Part shown: piece by piece, positions 1 through 9,418 of the stretch
Layout of the letters: each line of letters opens with the position of its first letter
Position numbering within the stretch: the stretch's first letter is position 1
Assembly: GCA_964460115.1 (NCBI GenBank)
Contig: CAYWPR010000001.1
Coordinates: 186,001-250,000 of the forward strand
DNA length: 64,000 nucleotides
Reading direction: 5' to 3'
Source of the DNA: JAEUJZ01 sp964460115
GTDB taxonomy: Bacteria; Myxococcota_A; Polyangia; Palsa-1104; JAEUJZ01
The notes under the pieces: model-generated
What the model was told of the DNA's origin: nothing
Databases searched by the model: none
The model's input: the letters and a program-made list of their open reading frames with translations, nothing else
Made by a program: the position numbers and the translations under genes

Positions 1-531
1 CCGCGCGATCCGCGGCTGGCCCTAAAAGCCTGTTTTTTTTCTGGGCGCTACGTGCAACTAGGCACCCAGCTAGCGCTGACCCTGCCCCTTGGCGACAGCG
101 CCAGTTTTCTTGGTGAAAAGAACGTCACTTTTGGACCGCGGCTGCTTTTCGGGGTGCTTTTAGGCCGCATCAAGCTGGCGCTGTCTTTTGGCGGCATCGT
201 GCGGCAGCGCGCCGAATTTTTTGACCCAGCGACAAACGCCCTGCTCTTTCAAGTTTCTCACGAGCTCGATTTTGGGGCCGGGGTCAGCCTGCTTGCGCAC
301 AAGCTTTTTGCACTGGGAATTGAAAGCTTCGGAACGATTCCGGTCAAAGGCGAGGCCACATTTGCCACCGTCGCGCTGCTTGGCTCGCTGTGGTTACAAC
401 CGATAGAAAATTGGCGCATTCAGATTTCCGGCGGCAGCGGACTTTTATTCGATAGCCCGCGCAATGCCGAAGGAAGAGTCCTTGTGGGTTTGGCCTATTC
501 CTTTGCACCGCGCGCCGGAGGGCTTTTATGA
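1..531 (+). CDS. Outer-membrane beta-barrel protein, 5' end outside window
   Basis: The frame is open from base 1, so this is the C-terminal 176 residues of a longer protein; the first in-frame start codon visible is GTG at 52, but reading is continuous before it. The protein is a run of short alternating hydrophobic and polar strands with many Gly, Phe and Leu, ending in an aromatic-rich strand (GLAYSFAP), as in outer-membrane barrels. It resembles the N-terminal barrel half of OmpA-family proteins such as the one at 14954-16600, but no C-terminal OmpA domain follows. Its stop overlaps the ATG of the TonB receptor gene (ATGA), so the two are probably co-translated. The ligand is unknown. The barrel assignment is by inference from strand pattern. 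Confidence 0.6.
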   Translation, partial: PRDPRLALKACFFSGRYVQLGTQLALTLPLGDSASFLGEKNVTFGPRLLFGVLLGRIKLALSFGGIVRQRAEFFDPATNALLFQVSHELDFGAGVSLLAHKLFALGIESFGTIPVKGEATFATVALLGSLWLQPIENWRIQISGGSGLLFDSPRNAEGRVLVGLAYSFAPRAGGLL

Positions 532-2945
532 AGCCCATCGTCACATGTTGCTCCTGGCGGCGCCTGGCGGGACTTTGGGTCGGCATCGCCATATCCCTTG
601 CAAGCTTTGGCGCGCTTGCCGATGCGCCAAAGCCGGTTGCACATAGCACGCGCAGCATCCTAGAGCCCGCCTACGATGTACTTCTACCCGATGCCGAACC
701 GCAGGATACAAACGTCCGCAGCCGCTCGGGCGGCGCGCCCGCCCAGAATATCGACATCGATATCGCCGATCGCGTCTTGTCGGCTGCCAAACAAGTCACT
801 ACCGTGCAAGAGGCCTCGTCGATCATCACCGTCGTCCGCGCCGACGAAATTGCCAACCGCGGCTACCGCACCATCACCCAGCTCCTAGAAGTCATTCCGG
901 GCTGGCAAATGGCGGTGACCGGAGGAACCTTGTTTCCGGTGCCCATGGTTCGCGGCACGGCGCAAGCCGCGCTATTGCTACGCGACGGCGTCTCTATGTT
1001 CGAGCCGACCTTTAACATCACCAGCTTCAATCGCTCGATTCCTTTAGAGACGCTAAAACGCGTCGAGGTAGTCACCGGACCGGGCGGCGTTTTGTGGGGT
1101 GCCAATTCCTTTTTGGGCATCGTCAATTTGATCAGCAAAGATCCCGACGACATTAATGGCATCGAAGTCGGCCTGGGTTACGGCGACGGAGAAGGCACGC
1201 GCCAGGACATGCGCGGTTTTGTTCTGTTTGGTAAAAATTTCAAATTCAAACGCGGCCCGCAACTGGGTGTGGTCTTTCACATAAGTGCCGAGACCTATTT
1301 CGATCAGGCCTATTCCGGACTGCTGGCGCTGTCCAGCAATCCCGCTCCGCTGCCGGCCGGGCCGTGGGTTTGGGATGGCATCTCGACGGCCAATCCGGCG
1401 CGGGCGTTTCTTGTCAACATCGACGGAAAATTGAATTATGGGCCCATTAGCCTGACCTATTCCATTCCGTTTGGTCAGCTCAATTCCTCTTTGGGCACCG
1501 GAATCAATCTGGCCACTGGACTTTACGATGTCGCGGCGCATCGTCCCGCTGGCCAGCAGCCGCAAAGTTTCGCCAATACTTTTGATCGTTATTTGATCCT
1601 TTCGTACAAAAGCCGCTTTGCCAAAGATCGGCTGGGCGTCGATGCCAAGCTTTACGGCATTGAGTTTGATCGCTCGCTAAATTTTGTCGTTTTGGCCGGA
1701 GCGCTCTTGAATCCGCCGGGGCTAAATCTAATCGCGCCGGTGCGCAGTTACCGCGTCGGATTCAGCCTGGATGGCGACGCCACGCTGCCCGGGCACAACC
1801 GTTTGCTATACGGCGGCGATGTTTTTCATGAATGGGTTCCAACCACGGGCCTTTTGCTAAGCGGTGCCGCGCCGCAAGCGCTGCCCATCAATTGTCCACT
1901 GGCCCCGGGCAGCATGCTGAGCATGCCGATGTTTTTGCCGCAGTGTCCTTTGCCGCTCATTTTTGGCGCGGACCGCACGGTGGCAGCGTTATACGTTTCG
2001 GATCAGTTTCGGCCCATTGCGCGGCTGATTCTGGATGCCGGAATTCGTTATCAGGCGGGCCTTGGCACGCGTGCCTATCAAGGAGCCCTTTTGGGCGGAA
2101 CCGGACAAGTCCTGGGCAGCGCGTCTTTGGTCTGGAATTTTTATGACGAGATGCATCTAAAAGCCAACTACGCCAATGGCTTTCGTCCGCCGGTGTTCAA
2201 CAATACCGATTCCAATGGCGCCGCGGTGCAATTTGGCGGCAATCGCCTGCTAAGCAATGAACAAAGTCAGGCCTTTCAAGCGGAATGGAATGCTCGCGTG
2301 CTGAAGAACATCGGGCCCATTCGCGCGTTGCAGCTTCGACTCGACTACGCTTTTACCGAGCTGCAAAATCTAATCGTCATCAACGAAGGAAGTTATACCA
2401 ATCACCGTCTGGACAGCCATGATCAAGCCGATGCCTCCAAGCGTCATATCCATTCTGTGGAAGCCGCCGGTCGGCTTTTTGCCGGCGACGCCATCTTCAC
2501 ACTGGGTTATAGCTTTTTGTATGTCACGACCAATGATCGCGGGCTTTTGCGCTCTGTGCCGCAGCACCTTGTGTCTTTGGGCTGGATGATTCCCATTTTG
2601 AAATGGCTGGATACAAACGGAACCTTCCTTTTGATCGGCAGCTACGACGATCCGAATCGGCTGCGCAGCGCCAGTCTGCCCTTGCCCGATGGCACGCTTG
2701 GAACCATCGGAAATTTTAGCGACGTGACGTTTGATCGGTTGCCGCCGCAGGCGCAGCTACACTTGGGATTGCGCGCTCACTTTTTCCAAAATCGCCTTTG
2801 GTCCAGCCTCAATTTTTACAACGTGCTGAACCAGCGCATCTATTACCCCGATGTTTTTTACGATGTGACACCGACGGTCGAAGTGATTCCGAATCCGGCT
2901 CCGGGCTGGTCCTTTTTCCTGCAAATCGGCGGCAAGCCCTGGTGA
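528..2945 (+). CDS. TonB-dependent outer-membrane receptor
   Basis: 805 residues. An N-terminal signal peptide is visible (basic start, then a hydrophobic stretch ending at about residue 32, ALADA). A plug domain follows at about residues 90-210, with the family hallmarks ITVVRADEIANRGYRTI, a conserved MVRG, LLLRDGVS and RVEVVTGPGGVLWGANSFLG. The rest is a long 22-strand-type barrel with aromatic strand ends and a C-terminal strand ending in GKPW. Such receptors import siderophore-bound iron, vitamin B12 or other large nutrients using TonB energy; the substrate cannot be read here. The ATG overlaps the stop of the preceding barrel gene by 4 nt, suggesting a two-gene outer-membrane operon. No TonB, ExbB or ExbD gene is in the window. 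Confidence 0.88.
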   Translation: MKPIVTCCSWRRLAGLWVGIAISLASFGALADAPKPVAHSTRSILEPAYDVLLPDAEPQDTNVRSRSGGAPAQNIDIDIADRVLSAAKQVTTVQEASSIITVVRADEIANRGYRTITQLLEVIPGWQMAVTGGTLFPVPMVRGTAQAALLLRDGVSMFEPTFNITSFNRSIPLETLKRVEVVTGPGGVLWGANSFLGIVNLISKDPDDINGIEVGLGYGDGEGTRQDMRGFVLFGKNFKFKRGPQLGVVFHISAETYFDQAYSGLLALSSNPAPLPAGPWVWDGISTANPARAFLVNIDGKLNYGPISLTYSIPFGQLNSSLGTGINLATGLYDVAAHRPAGQQPQSFANTFDRYLILSYKSRFAKDRLGVDAKLYGIEFDRSLNFVVLAGALLNPPGLNLIAPVRSYRVGFSLDGDATLPGHNRLLYGGDVFHEWVPTTGLLLSGAAPQALPINCPLAPGSMLSMPMFLPQCPLPLIFGADRTVAALYVSDQFRPIARLILDAGIRYQAGLGTRAYQGALLGGTGQVLGSASLVWNFYDEMHLKANYANGFRPPVFNNTDSNGAAVQFGGNRLLSNEQSQAFQAEWNARVLKNIGPIRALQLRLDYAFTELQNLIVINEGSYTNHRLDSHDQADASKRHIHSVEAAGRLFAGDAIFTLGYSFLYVTTNDRGLLRSVPQHLVSLGWMIPILKWLDTNGTFLLIGSYDDPNRLRSASLPLPDGTLGTIGNFSDVTFDRLPPQAQLHLGLRAHFFQNRLWSSLNFYNVLNQRIYYPDVFYDVTPTVEVIPNPAPGWSFFLQIGGKPW

Positions 2946-2976
2946 CAAATCAGCAGTTTTTGAGGACGAGCGCGCT

Positions 2977-3825
2977 TCAGCCGATTTCCAGAACTTGTCC
3001 TTCGCGCAAACAGGAAATGGCGCAAAATTCCGGGTCCAGCATATCCGGATAGTGAATCAAGCGCATGCGCTTTCGAACCGATTCGGGCAGCAGCAATAGC
3101 GCCGACAATGGCGTGTGAACGCCAAAGTTTGTCTCGTGAATGACAAGCTCCGCTTCGGCCAGCCAGTCGATAAGCTCCGGATCAAAGGCGGTGTCGGCGC
3201 TGTAACCAATCAGTGGCCGCGCCGAGGTAGCATCCCAAATGCGCAGGGCCGTCGTCGGAATATGATGTCGAGTAAAGCGCCGCTCGATGCGCAAAGGCCC
3301 AATGCGCATCGCGCCCGCTTCCAAATCCTGCCGCGCCGTGTAGTCGAGCAAATCCAATTTTTGCAGCGGCCCGCCCGGATCCAAAAGCAGCGCCCGATCG
3401 TCGCTTTGCGAAACCTGTCCGTTTGCAGCGCGGGCCGCGAGCGATTCCGCCGTCCACTCCGGAACGCTTAGCAAAAGCTGCTCCATGCCGCCGCGCAAAC
3501 GTTGCGGCCACAGCGCATCTAGCACTTCTTTGGCCCCATAAAGTGTCGGCGGACGCCTTATCACAAACCGCCGCAGATAAAGATAGGCTTCGGTGCCGCC
3601 GCAATGGTCGCCGTGCAGATGGGTCAAAAGCAGGTGATCGATGTTCTCCACGCCCAGGTTCTGACCGCTGCGCTTTCGATAATCGCAAAGCATTCGCGGA
3701 TAGGCCGGCGGACAATCGATTTGCAGCCGAAAGCCGCTACTTGGTTCCTCAACGCAAAAACTGGCGTTGTAATACCGCTCGGTAAAAGCATCGCCGACCC
3801 CGGTGACGTGAATGCGCAGCATCAC
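2977..3825 (-). CDS. MBL-fold metallohydrolase (RNase Z-like)
   Basis: 282 residues. The metal-binding motif THLHGDH lies near residue 89 and further ligand regions follow: GYSADTAFD and ELVIHETNF near residues 210-235, and LIHYPD near the C-terminus. This is the layout of the metallo-beta-lactamase fold in its RNase Z/arylsulfatase-like branch, which usually binds two zinc ions and hydrolyses phosphodiesters or esters. No signal peptide is seen, so it should be cytoplasmic. It is convergent with the TonB receptor gene (31 nt apart) and divergent from hutU. A specific substrate cannot be assigned; tRNA 3' processing is possible, but the exosite arm of true RNase Z is not evident. Confidence 0.8.
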   Translation of the reverse strand: MMLRIHVTGVGDAFTERYYNASFCVEEPSSGFRLQIDCPPAYPRMLCDYRKRSGQNLGVENIDHLLLTHLHGDHCGGTEAYLYLRRFVIRRPPTLYGAKEVLDALWPQRLRGGMEQLLLSVPEWTAESLAARAANGQVSQSDDRALLLDPGGPLQKLDLLDYTARQDLEAGAMRIGPLRIERRFTRHHIPTTALRIWDATSARPLIGYSADTAFDPELIDWLAEAELVIHETNFGVHTPLSALLLLPESVRKRMRLIHYPDMLDPEFCAISCLREGQVLEIG

Positions 3826-3977
3826 ATGATTTTAGCGAAGAAGCCGCGCCAGGCCGGGGAAATAACCCCGCCAATCACCGCGCGAGGGCAGTCCTTGGCC
3901 CTATGGACGCAGGCGCAGACGCAGTTGCCCACTACCGTCCCGTGGCTGGCTTTGCTATCATCGCGTAAGATCTGGCC

Positions 3978-5711
3978 ATGTCTGACGCCACCCCCCTTAT
4001 GAGTACTTCGCTGCGCGCGCCGCGCGGCAAAGAGCGCAGTTGCCGCGGCTGGGGCCAGGAAGCCGCGCTACGCATGCTGCTGAACAATTTAGACCCCGAG
4101 GTTGCCGAGCGGCCCGAGGACCTGGTCGTCTACGGCGGCACCGGCAAAGCCGCGCGCAATGCCGAGTCTTTGACCGTCATCCTGCGCGAACTGCGTACCC
4201 TTGCCGATGACGAAACTTTGCTCGTGCAGTCCGGCAAAGCCGTGGGCGTATTGCGTACGCATGAGGATGCTCCACGCGTTCTTATCGCCAACAGCAATCT
4301 GGTGCCGGCCTTTGCCACCTGGGAAAACTTCTGGGCCTTGGAAGCCGCCGGTTTGACCATGTACGGCCAAATGACCGCCGGTTCATGGATTTATATCGGC
4401 ACGCAGGGCATTTTGCAGGGCACCTACGAGACTTTTGCCGCTGCCGGGCGACGCCATTTCGCAAGCGCCAAGTCCACCGATCAGCCCCTTTTGGGGCGCC
4501 TTGTGGTCTCCGGCGGACTCGGCGGCATGGGGGGAGCGCAGCCGCTGGCTGTGACGCTAAACGGCGGCGTCTTTTTGGGCGTGGATGTGGACGAAACGCG
4601 CATCGCCAAACGCTTGCAAACCGGCTATCTGGATGAACAAGCGCACGACTTAAGCGACGCCCTAGCGCGCTGCCAGCGCGCCGTGCAAAGCCAAACGCCC
4701 CTTTCGGTGGGCCTTCTCGGCAATATCGCCGATGTCCTTACAGAACTGCTGCGCCTCGGAATTACCCCCGATCTGATTACCGATCAGACTTCTGCTCACG
4801 ATCCGCTTTCCGGCTATGTGCCTAGCGGCCTGACTTTGGCCGCCGCCGAAAAGCTACGCCGCAGCGATCAGGCGGGCTATATCGAAAGGGCGCGCCAAAC
4901 GATGCTGAACCAGCTTGCGGCGATGCTGGAACTGGGGACACGCGGCGCGCAGCTTTTCGACTACGGCAACAATTTACGCGGGCAGGCATTGCTGTGCGCA
5001 GATGCCAAAAGCCGCGGCATCACCCACGAGCAGCTTTTTGCGCGTATCCCCGGATTTGTTCCGGCCTATATACGGCCGCTGTTTTGTGAGGGCAAAGGCC
5101 CTTTCCGCTGGGTCGCGCTCTCTGGAGATCCCGAAGACATCTATCGCACCGACGCCGCCGTTTTAGAAGTTCTGGCGGGCACGCCAAGCGAACCGCACTT
5201 GCGCCGCTGGCTGCAGATGGCCCGGCAAAGGGTGCAGTTTCAGGGCCTGCCGGCGCGCATCTGCTGGCTCGGCTACGGCGAGCGCGCCCGCGTCGGCGCC
5301 CGCTTCAATGAAATGGTCCGTCGCGGCGAAGTCAGCGCTCCCATCGTCATCGGGCGCGATCACTTGGATGCTGGCTCGGTGGCCTCGCCCAATCGCGAAA
5401 CCGAAGCAATGCGCGACGGCAGCGACGCGATCAGCGATTGGGTATTTTTGAATGCGCTCGTCAATTGCGCGGCGGGCGCCACCTGGGTATCGGTGCATCA
5501 TGGCGGCGGCGTCGGCATCGGCTATTCGCAGCACGCCGGAATGGTCGTGGTCGCCGATGGCACAGATGGCGCCGCACGACGTTTGCAGCGGGTGCTGACC
5601 AGCGACCCAGCGCTCGGGGTTTTGCGCCACGCCGATGCCGGCTATTTCGAAGCGCTCGATTTTTCCGACGTGCATGGCCCTCGTGTGCCGCATAGGAGTA
5701 GGAAATCGTGA
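3978..5711 (+). CDS. hutU: Urocanate hydratase
   Basis: Converts urocanate to imidazolone propionate, the second step of histidine breakdown, using tightly bound NAD as an electrophile. 577 residues, close to the family's roughly 555. Family hallmarks are the N-terminal RAPRGKERSCRGWGQEAALR, GGTGKAARN, the NAD-binding glycine run GGLGGMGGAQPLAVTLNGG, DQTSAHDPLSGYVP and the C-terminal SVHHGGGVGIGYSQHAG. ATG 3978 is used; ATG 3999 is an alternative that matches the usual family N-terminus better. The gene ends by overlapping the start of a chemoreceptor gene. The first pathway enzyme, hutH, is about 24 kb away at 29119-30708 on the other strand; hutI and hutG/F are not in the window. Confidence 0.96.
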   Translation: MSDATPLMSTSLRAPRGKERSCRGWGQEAALRMLLNNLDPEVAERPEDLVVYGGTGKAARNAESLTVILRELRTLADDETLLVQSGKAVGVLRTHEDAPRVLIANSNLVPAFATWENFWALEAAGLTMYGQMTAGSWIYIGTQGILQGTYETFAAAGRRHFASAKSTDQPLLGRLVVSGGLGGMGGAQPLAVTLNGGVFLGVDVDETRIAKRLQTGYLDEQAHDLSDALARCQRAVQSQTPLSVGLLGNIADVLTELLRLGITPDLITDQTSAHDPLSGYVPSGLTLAAAEKLRRSDQAGYIERARQTMLNQLAAMLELGTRGAQLFDYGNNLRGQALLCADAKSRGITHEQLFARIPGFVPAYIRPLFCEGKGPFRWVALSGDPEDIYRTDAAVLEVLAGTPSEPHLRRWLQMARQRVQFQGLPARICWLGYGERARVGARFNEMVRRGEVSAPIVIGRDHLDAGSVASPNRETEAMRDGSDAISDWVFLNALVNCAAGATWVSVHHGGGVGIGYSQHAGMVVVADGTDGAARRLQRVLTSDPALGVLRHADAGYFEALDFSDVHGPRVPHRSRKS

Positions 5712-7792
5712 CTCAATTGTTTGGCCCGCACACCAGTTCCCGTCTGAAGATTTTATTTCCGCCGGTTCTGGTACTGCTGCTGCTGTTGAGCTTGCTATCC
5801 ATCGTCGGAAACGGCTGGATGCGCGAGGCGACACGGCATCTTGCACAGGCCCACGCCAACGCCAGCTCGGCCGAGCTGTCCACTTCGCTACAGCTTGTCG
5901 AAGCGATGAAAGTGCCAGGCGACAAAGGCATTTTGCCGTTGCTCAACCAGGTGGTGGACAATGACCCGCTCTTGCTGTTCGCGCTCGTCGAGATACGCGA
6001 TCAAGTGATGATCAGCGTGCGCGCCGGGCAAGAGGGGTCCCTCATCAAGTCCGGGCTGAATGATAAACAGCGGCGCTCGGCGCTGACCCAAGGCAGCATC
6101 CAGACCTTAGGCAGTACCGACTTTGTGCTTTCACGCCGGCAGCTACAGCCCAGCCAAACCGGTGGTGAGCCGGGAGAACTCGTCGTCGGTGCCCCGCTGA
6201 ATCGCCACGGCGTCGAGCTGCGCACGGGCCTTTTCGCGCTGCTTGGCATCATTGGCGTGGCCCTGGCTAGCTATCTGGTCTTGGGCATTTATTTGCTGTC
6301 GCATATGGGCCGACGCATCGAACGTCTGGCCGAAGTCGCGCACCGCATTGAAGGCGGCGACCTCAAAGCGCGCATCGGCGATTTGATGCCCGAGGAGCTT
6401 GGCACCATCGGCCATGCTTTTGATATCGCTGCCGATCGCCTTTCGCACGCCGTCGGCCACATCGGCAACACTGCTCAAACCGTCGAGCGCACCGCCAATG
6501 ACGTCGGCGATGCCAAAAGCACCCTGCAGCGCGGCATCAGCACTCAAGTGCGCGACGTGGACGACGCCCTGCAGTCGATTCGCGACATCATGCAGGCGCT
6601 GGCCGGAATCATCAAACAATCCGAGGGCACTCGCGATGAAATGCGCCTCATCGCCAACGTGACCCAGCGCCTGGCCAATACCGTGCAGGAAAGCACCTCG
6701 ACGGTCGAAGAAGCCGAGCGCGTGGTCACGCTGACCAACGAGAGCATTCAGCAAGCGGCAAGCATCACCGCCGATATCTCCAAACACGCCGATACGCTAA
6801 GCGACACTACCGCCTCGACCGCCAGCGCCATGCTGGAAATGAAGCATTCCATTTCGCGGGTGCGCGAAACCGCCATCACTTCCGCCAGCCTGGCCGAGCA
6901 AGCCGGCGTCGATGCCGAACGCGGCACGCTGGTGCTGACCGAAAGTATGACTGGTATCGAGCACATTCGTGAAGCCTCGCGCGCCATTGGTTCGGTGACC
7001 GAGGATCTGGAACGGCGCGTTGGCGAGATCGGCGACGTCTTGCACCTCATCACGGAACTGACCCGCCGCACGAACCTGCTAGCGCTAAACGCCTCGATCA
7101 TTGCCGCGCAGGCGGGGGCTGAAGGGCGCGGCTTTGCCGTCGTCGCTGACGAAATCAAAGATCTGGCGCGGCGCACCGCCATTTCGGCCGGCAGCATCGA
7201 CACGTTGATTCAAGCGGTTGCCGAAGGTGCCCACGCCGCCCGCCGTGCCGCTGTCGCCGGCGCTGACGCGGTTGAGACCGGTGCCACCCAAACCAACGAA
7301 GCAACCCGCACCATCACCGACATTCTGTCGCGACTGCGCAATTCCGCGGCCTTGACCAAGTCCATCGCTGCCGCCACCGAAGAACAGGCCCGCAGCTCGG
7401 CCTATGTCACGCGCTCGATTCAGGAAGTGCAGGGCCACGTCAATGAAATCTCGACCAAGGCCGTCGAGCAAACGCGGCGTACCGAATACTTGCAGCGCCA
7501 AGTCAGCCGTTCGCGCGAACTGATTGAAGTTCTTAGCAAAACCTCGCGCGAGCATCGCGAAGGCATGGTGCAGGTCGCCGATACCGTCTCGCGCGTGGTG
7601 CGTGCGCTGGAGGACATGAGCAATTCTCAGCGCAGCCGGCTGGCCGAAGGCGAGCGCGTGCGCGGCATGCTGGAAGTGCTGCGCCGGGTGGTTACCGGCC
7701 ATCGCGATCAGATTGCGGCATTTGATCGCGCCATTTCCGATTTGCAGATGCAGGCGATGCATTTGCGCAATGAGCTGGCGCGTATGTCATAA
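5708..7792 (+). CDS. Methyl-accepting chemotaxis protein
   Basis: 694 residues. Membrane segment 1 is at about residues 14-36 and segment 2 at about 174-200, so roughly 135 residues are periplasmic and should be the sensor. A HAMP domain follows (about 200-255, with RIERLAEVAHRIEGGDL), then a long coiled-coil signalling domain. The hairpin tip is the recognisable RRTNLLALNASIIAAQAGAEG plus GFAVVADEIKDLARR, slightly unlike the usual IEAARAGE. It should relay a ligand signal to CheW/CheA, which are not in the window. The GTG start at 5708 overlaps the hutU stop (GTGA) and has an AGGAG-type site a few bases upstream, implying translational coupling to hutU. That context suggests, but does not prove, sensing linked to histidine or urocanate. 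Confidence 0.92.
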   Translation: MTQLFGPHTSSRLKILFPPVLVLLLLLSLLSIVGNGWMREATRHLAQAHANASSAELSTSLQLVEAMKVPGDKGILPLLNQVVDNDPLLLFALVEIRDQVMISVRAGQEGSLIKSGLNDKQRRSALTQGSIQTLGSTDFVLSRRQLQPSQTGGEPGELVVGAPLNRHGVELRTGLFALLGIIGVALASYLVLGIYLLSHMGRRIERLAEVAHRIEGGDLKARIGDLMPEELGTIGHAFDIAADRLSHAVGHIGNTAQTVERTANDVGDAKSTLQRGISTQVRDVDDALQSIRDIMQALAGIIKQSEGTRDEMRLIANVTQRLANTVQESTSTVEEAERVVTLTNESIQQAASITADISKHADTLSDTTASTASAMLEMKHSISRVRETAITSASLAEQAGVDAERGTLVLTESMTGIEHIREASRAIGSVTEDLERRVGEIGDVLHLITELTRRTNLLALNASIIAAQAGAEGRGFAVVADEIKDLARRTAISAGSIDTLIQAVAEGAHAARRAAVAGADAVETGATQTNEATRTITDILSRLRNSAALTKSIAAATEEQARSSAYVTRSIQEVQGHVNEISTKAVEQTRRTEYLQRQVSRSRELIEVLSKTSREHREGMVQVADTVSRVVRALEDMSNSQRSRLAEGERVRGMLEVLRRVVTGHRDQIAAFDRAISDLQMQAMHLRNELARMS

Positions 7793-7801
7793 AGAGGAGT
7801 G

Positions 7802-9412
7802 ATGAAGAAATTCGCTTTGGGATTTTGCGTTCTCTACGCGCCGGCGTTTTTCGGCTGTGAACGCAAGCCGGCTGCGCCGACGCCAGCACCGGTTCTGGTA
7901 CAAGTTCCGGTTGCGCCGGCGCCCACCACCCCGCCCAAGCTCAGCGCGGCGCCCAGCCAACCTGCGGCACCGGCGGTGGCGGTCGGAATGGCTCATCCCT
8001 TTTCGAAATTGAGCGATCAGGCCGGCAAACCCTATAACGCCGGCTGGGCGGCCCTCAAAGCCAAAAAGTATCAAGATGCGGCAGCGGCTTTTACCGAGGT
8101 TTCTACGCTACTGCCGGACTATTTGACGGCCCGCCTGCAAGCGGCGCGGGCCGAGCTTCTGGCCGGCAACCCCGCGGCAACGCGGCAGCAGCTTGAAGAA
8201 TTGCTCAGCCGCAACTTTATTGCCTACGCCGGCCGCGCCGAAAACACCAAAGACTTTGCGCTGTTTCGCACCTCGCCGGAATGGAACGCCTACGAGCAAG
8301 CGGTGCCGCGGCTGCGCAGCGCCTACAGCGCCGGCCTTGAGCGCGGACTTTATCTAGTCGCACGCAGCGGCGAGGTCGTCGGACCCAATTTTGTGCCCAG
8401 CAAAAACGGCGACAAAAGCGAAGCCAAGCTGGAACCAAAGCAGGAAGTCTATCACTACGATCCCGACTCTAGTCGCTACCGCCCGCTGACGGCTACCGAC
8501 GGACATGTTGTGGCGGCATTGCGCTCGGCGGATGGCAAATCTTTGGCCTTTTTGACGGCCGAGCGGGTGCAAAAAGACGACAAGAAAACCTGGTTTGTCG
8601 AACCGGGATTCGGCTTTGTCTCGCTTAGCACGCTGGATATCGCCGGTCCGATCAAACTTGCCGGGGGCCACGAAGAGCTGGCCCTAAGTTTTGCGGCGAC
8701 CGGAAACCCGCTTTTGATCACCTCTGGAGCGCTTCCCGGCAGCGAAGGCCTCGAGGCCGGTACCTGGGAAATCGACACTGCGCACACCGGCCTTATCAAA
8801 ACTCCGGCCAGCGCCGCCAATGCACCAAAGGGCGAACGGGTGGTGGTTCGATTCGGCCGGCTTTTGCACAGCGACCGGCAGATTCCCGCCGATGTGACGC
8901 TGGCAGAAGACCGCCACAGCGTCCAGCTTGGCACTGGCGGCGTCATTACGTCGGGGCGCACCTTGGCGGAAAGCTCTTTGTCGTTTTCACCGGGGCAGCG
9001 CTTCTTTTTGTATGCGGGGCAGTTTGACGCCTGCGCCGCCGCAAAAGATGAGAAAAGCAAAGCTGCGCAAAACGACCTTTTCATTTATGAAATCGAAAAG
9101 AAACAGGCCAGCCGCATCGATTCAAGCGCCAGCGCTTTTGAAACGGTCTGGTTAGGCGATTACCTGCTGGCGTACGAAAGCGGAATCGGGGCCAAAGCCA
9201 CGATCAATCTGTACGATGTGGCGACGCGCAAAAAGACCGCGTTGCCGCTGCACTACGGCGCCGGCTTTTATGGCCTGCCGACCCAGTTCTGTGCAGAGGC
9301 GACAAGCCTGCCTGCAACGCAAACCGCTCCGGCCGCAGCAGCCCCCCAAGCAGCACCTGCTGCTGCACAGCCCGCGCCGCCTGCGGCGCCCGCAGCGCCG
9401 CAAACGCCTTAA
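7802..9412 (+). CDS. Lipoprotein with TPR-like segment and Ala/Pro-rich tail
   Basis: 536 residues from ATG 7802, which follows a good AAAGAGGAG site; GTG at 7799 is an alternative. A lipobox-like AFFGC at about residues 15-19 predicts lipid attachment. A Pro/Ala-rich linker follows, then a TPR-like pair (AGWAALKAKKYQDAAAAF and following helices, residues about 80-140). The rest is a repetitive beta-rich region (residues about 180-490) and a tail rich in Ala, Pro and Gln. It lies 6 nt after the chemoreceptor gene and is probably co-transcribed with it. It may be an envelope protein, but no family was recognised. It ends a few bases from the convergent trxB gene. Confidence 0.75.
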   Translation: MKKFALGFCVLYAPAFFGCERKPAAPTPAPVLVQVPVAPAPTTPPKLSAAPSQPAAPAVAVGMAHPFSKLSDQAGKPYNAGWAALKAKKYQDAAAAFTEVSTLLPDYLTARLQAARAELLAGNPAATRQQLEELLSRNFIAYAGRAENTKDFALFRTSPEWNAYEQAVPRLRSAYSAGLERGLYLVARSGEVVGPNFVPSKNGDKSEAKLEPKQEVYHYDPDSSRYRPLTATDGHVVAALRSADGKSLAFLTAERVQKDDKKTWFVEPGFGFVSLSTLDIAGPIKLAGGHEELALSFAATGNPLLITSGALPGSEGLEAGTWEIDTAHTGLIKTPASAANAPKGERVVVRFGRLLHSDRQIPADVTLAEDRHSVQLGTGGVITSGRTLAESSLSFSPGQRFFLYAGQFDACAAAKDEKSKAAQNDLFIYEIEKKQASRIDSSASAFETVWLGDYLLAYESGIGAKATINLYDVATRKKTALPLHYGAGFYGLPTQFCAEATSLPATQTAPAAAAPQAAPAAAQPAPPAAPAAPQTP

Positions 9413-9418
9413 GGCGGT

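Noticed and set aside
6143..6787. Minus-strand frame inside the chemoreceptor gene
   Set aside because: The receptor signalling domain on the plus strand explains all the constraint.
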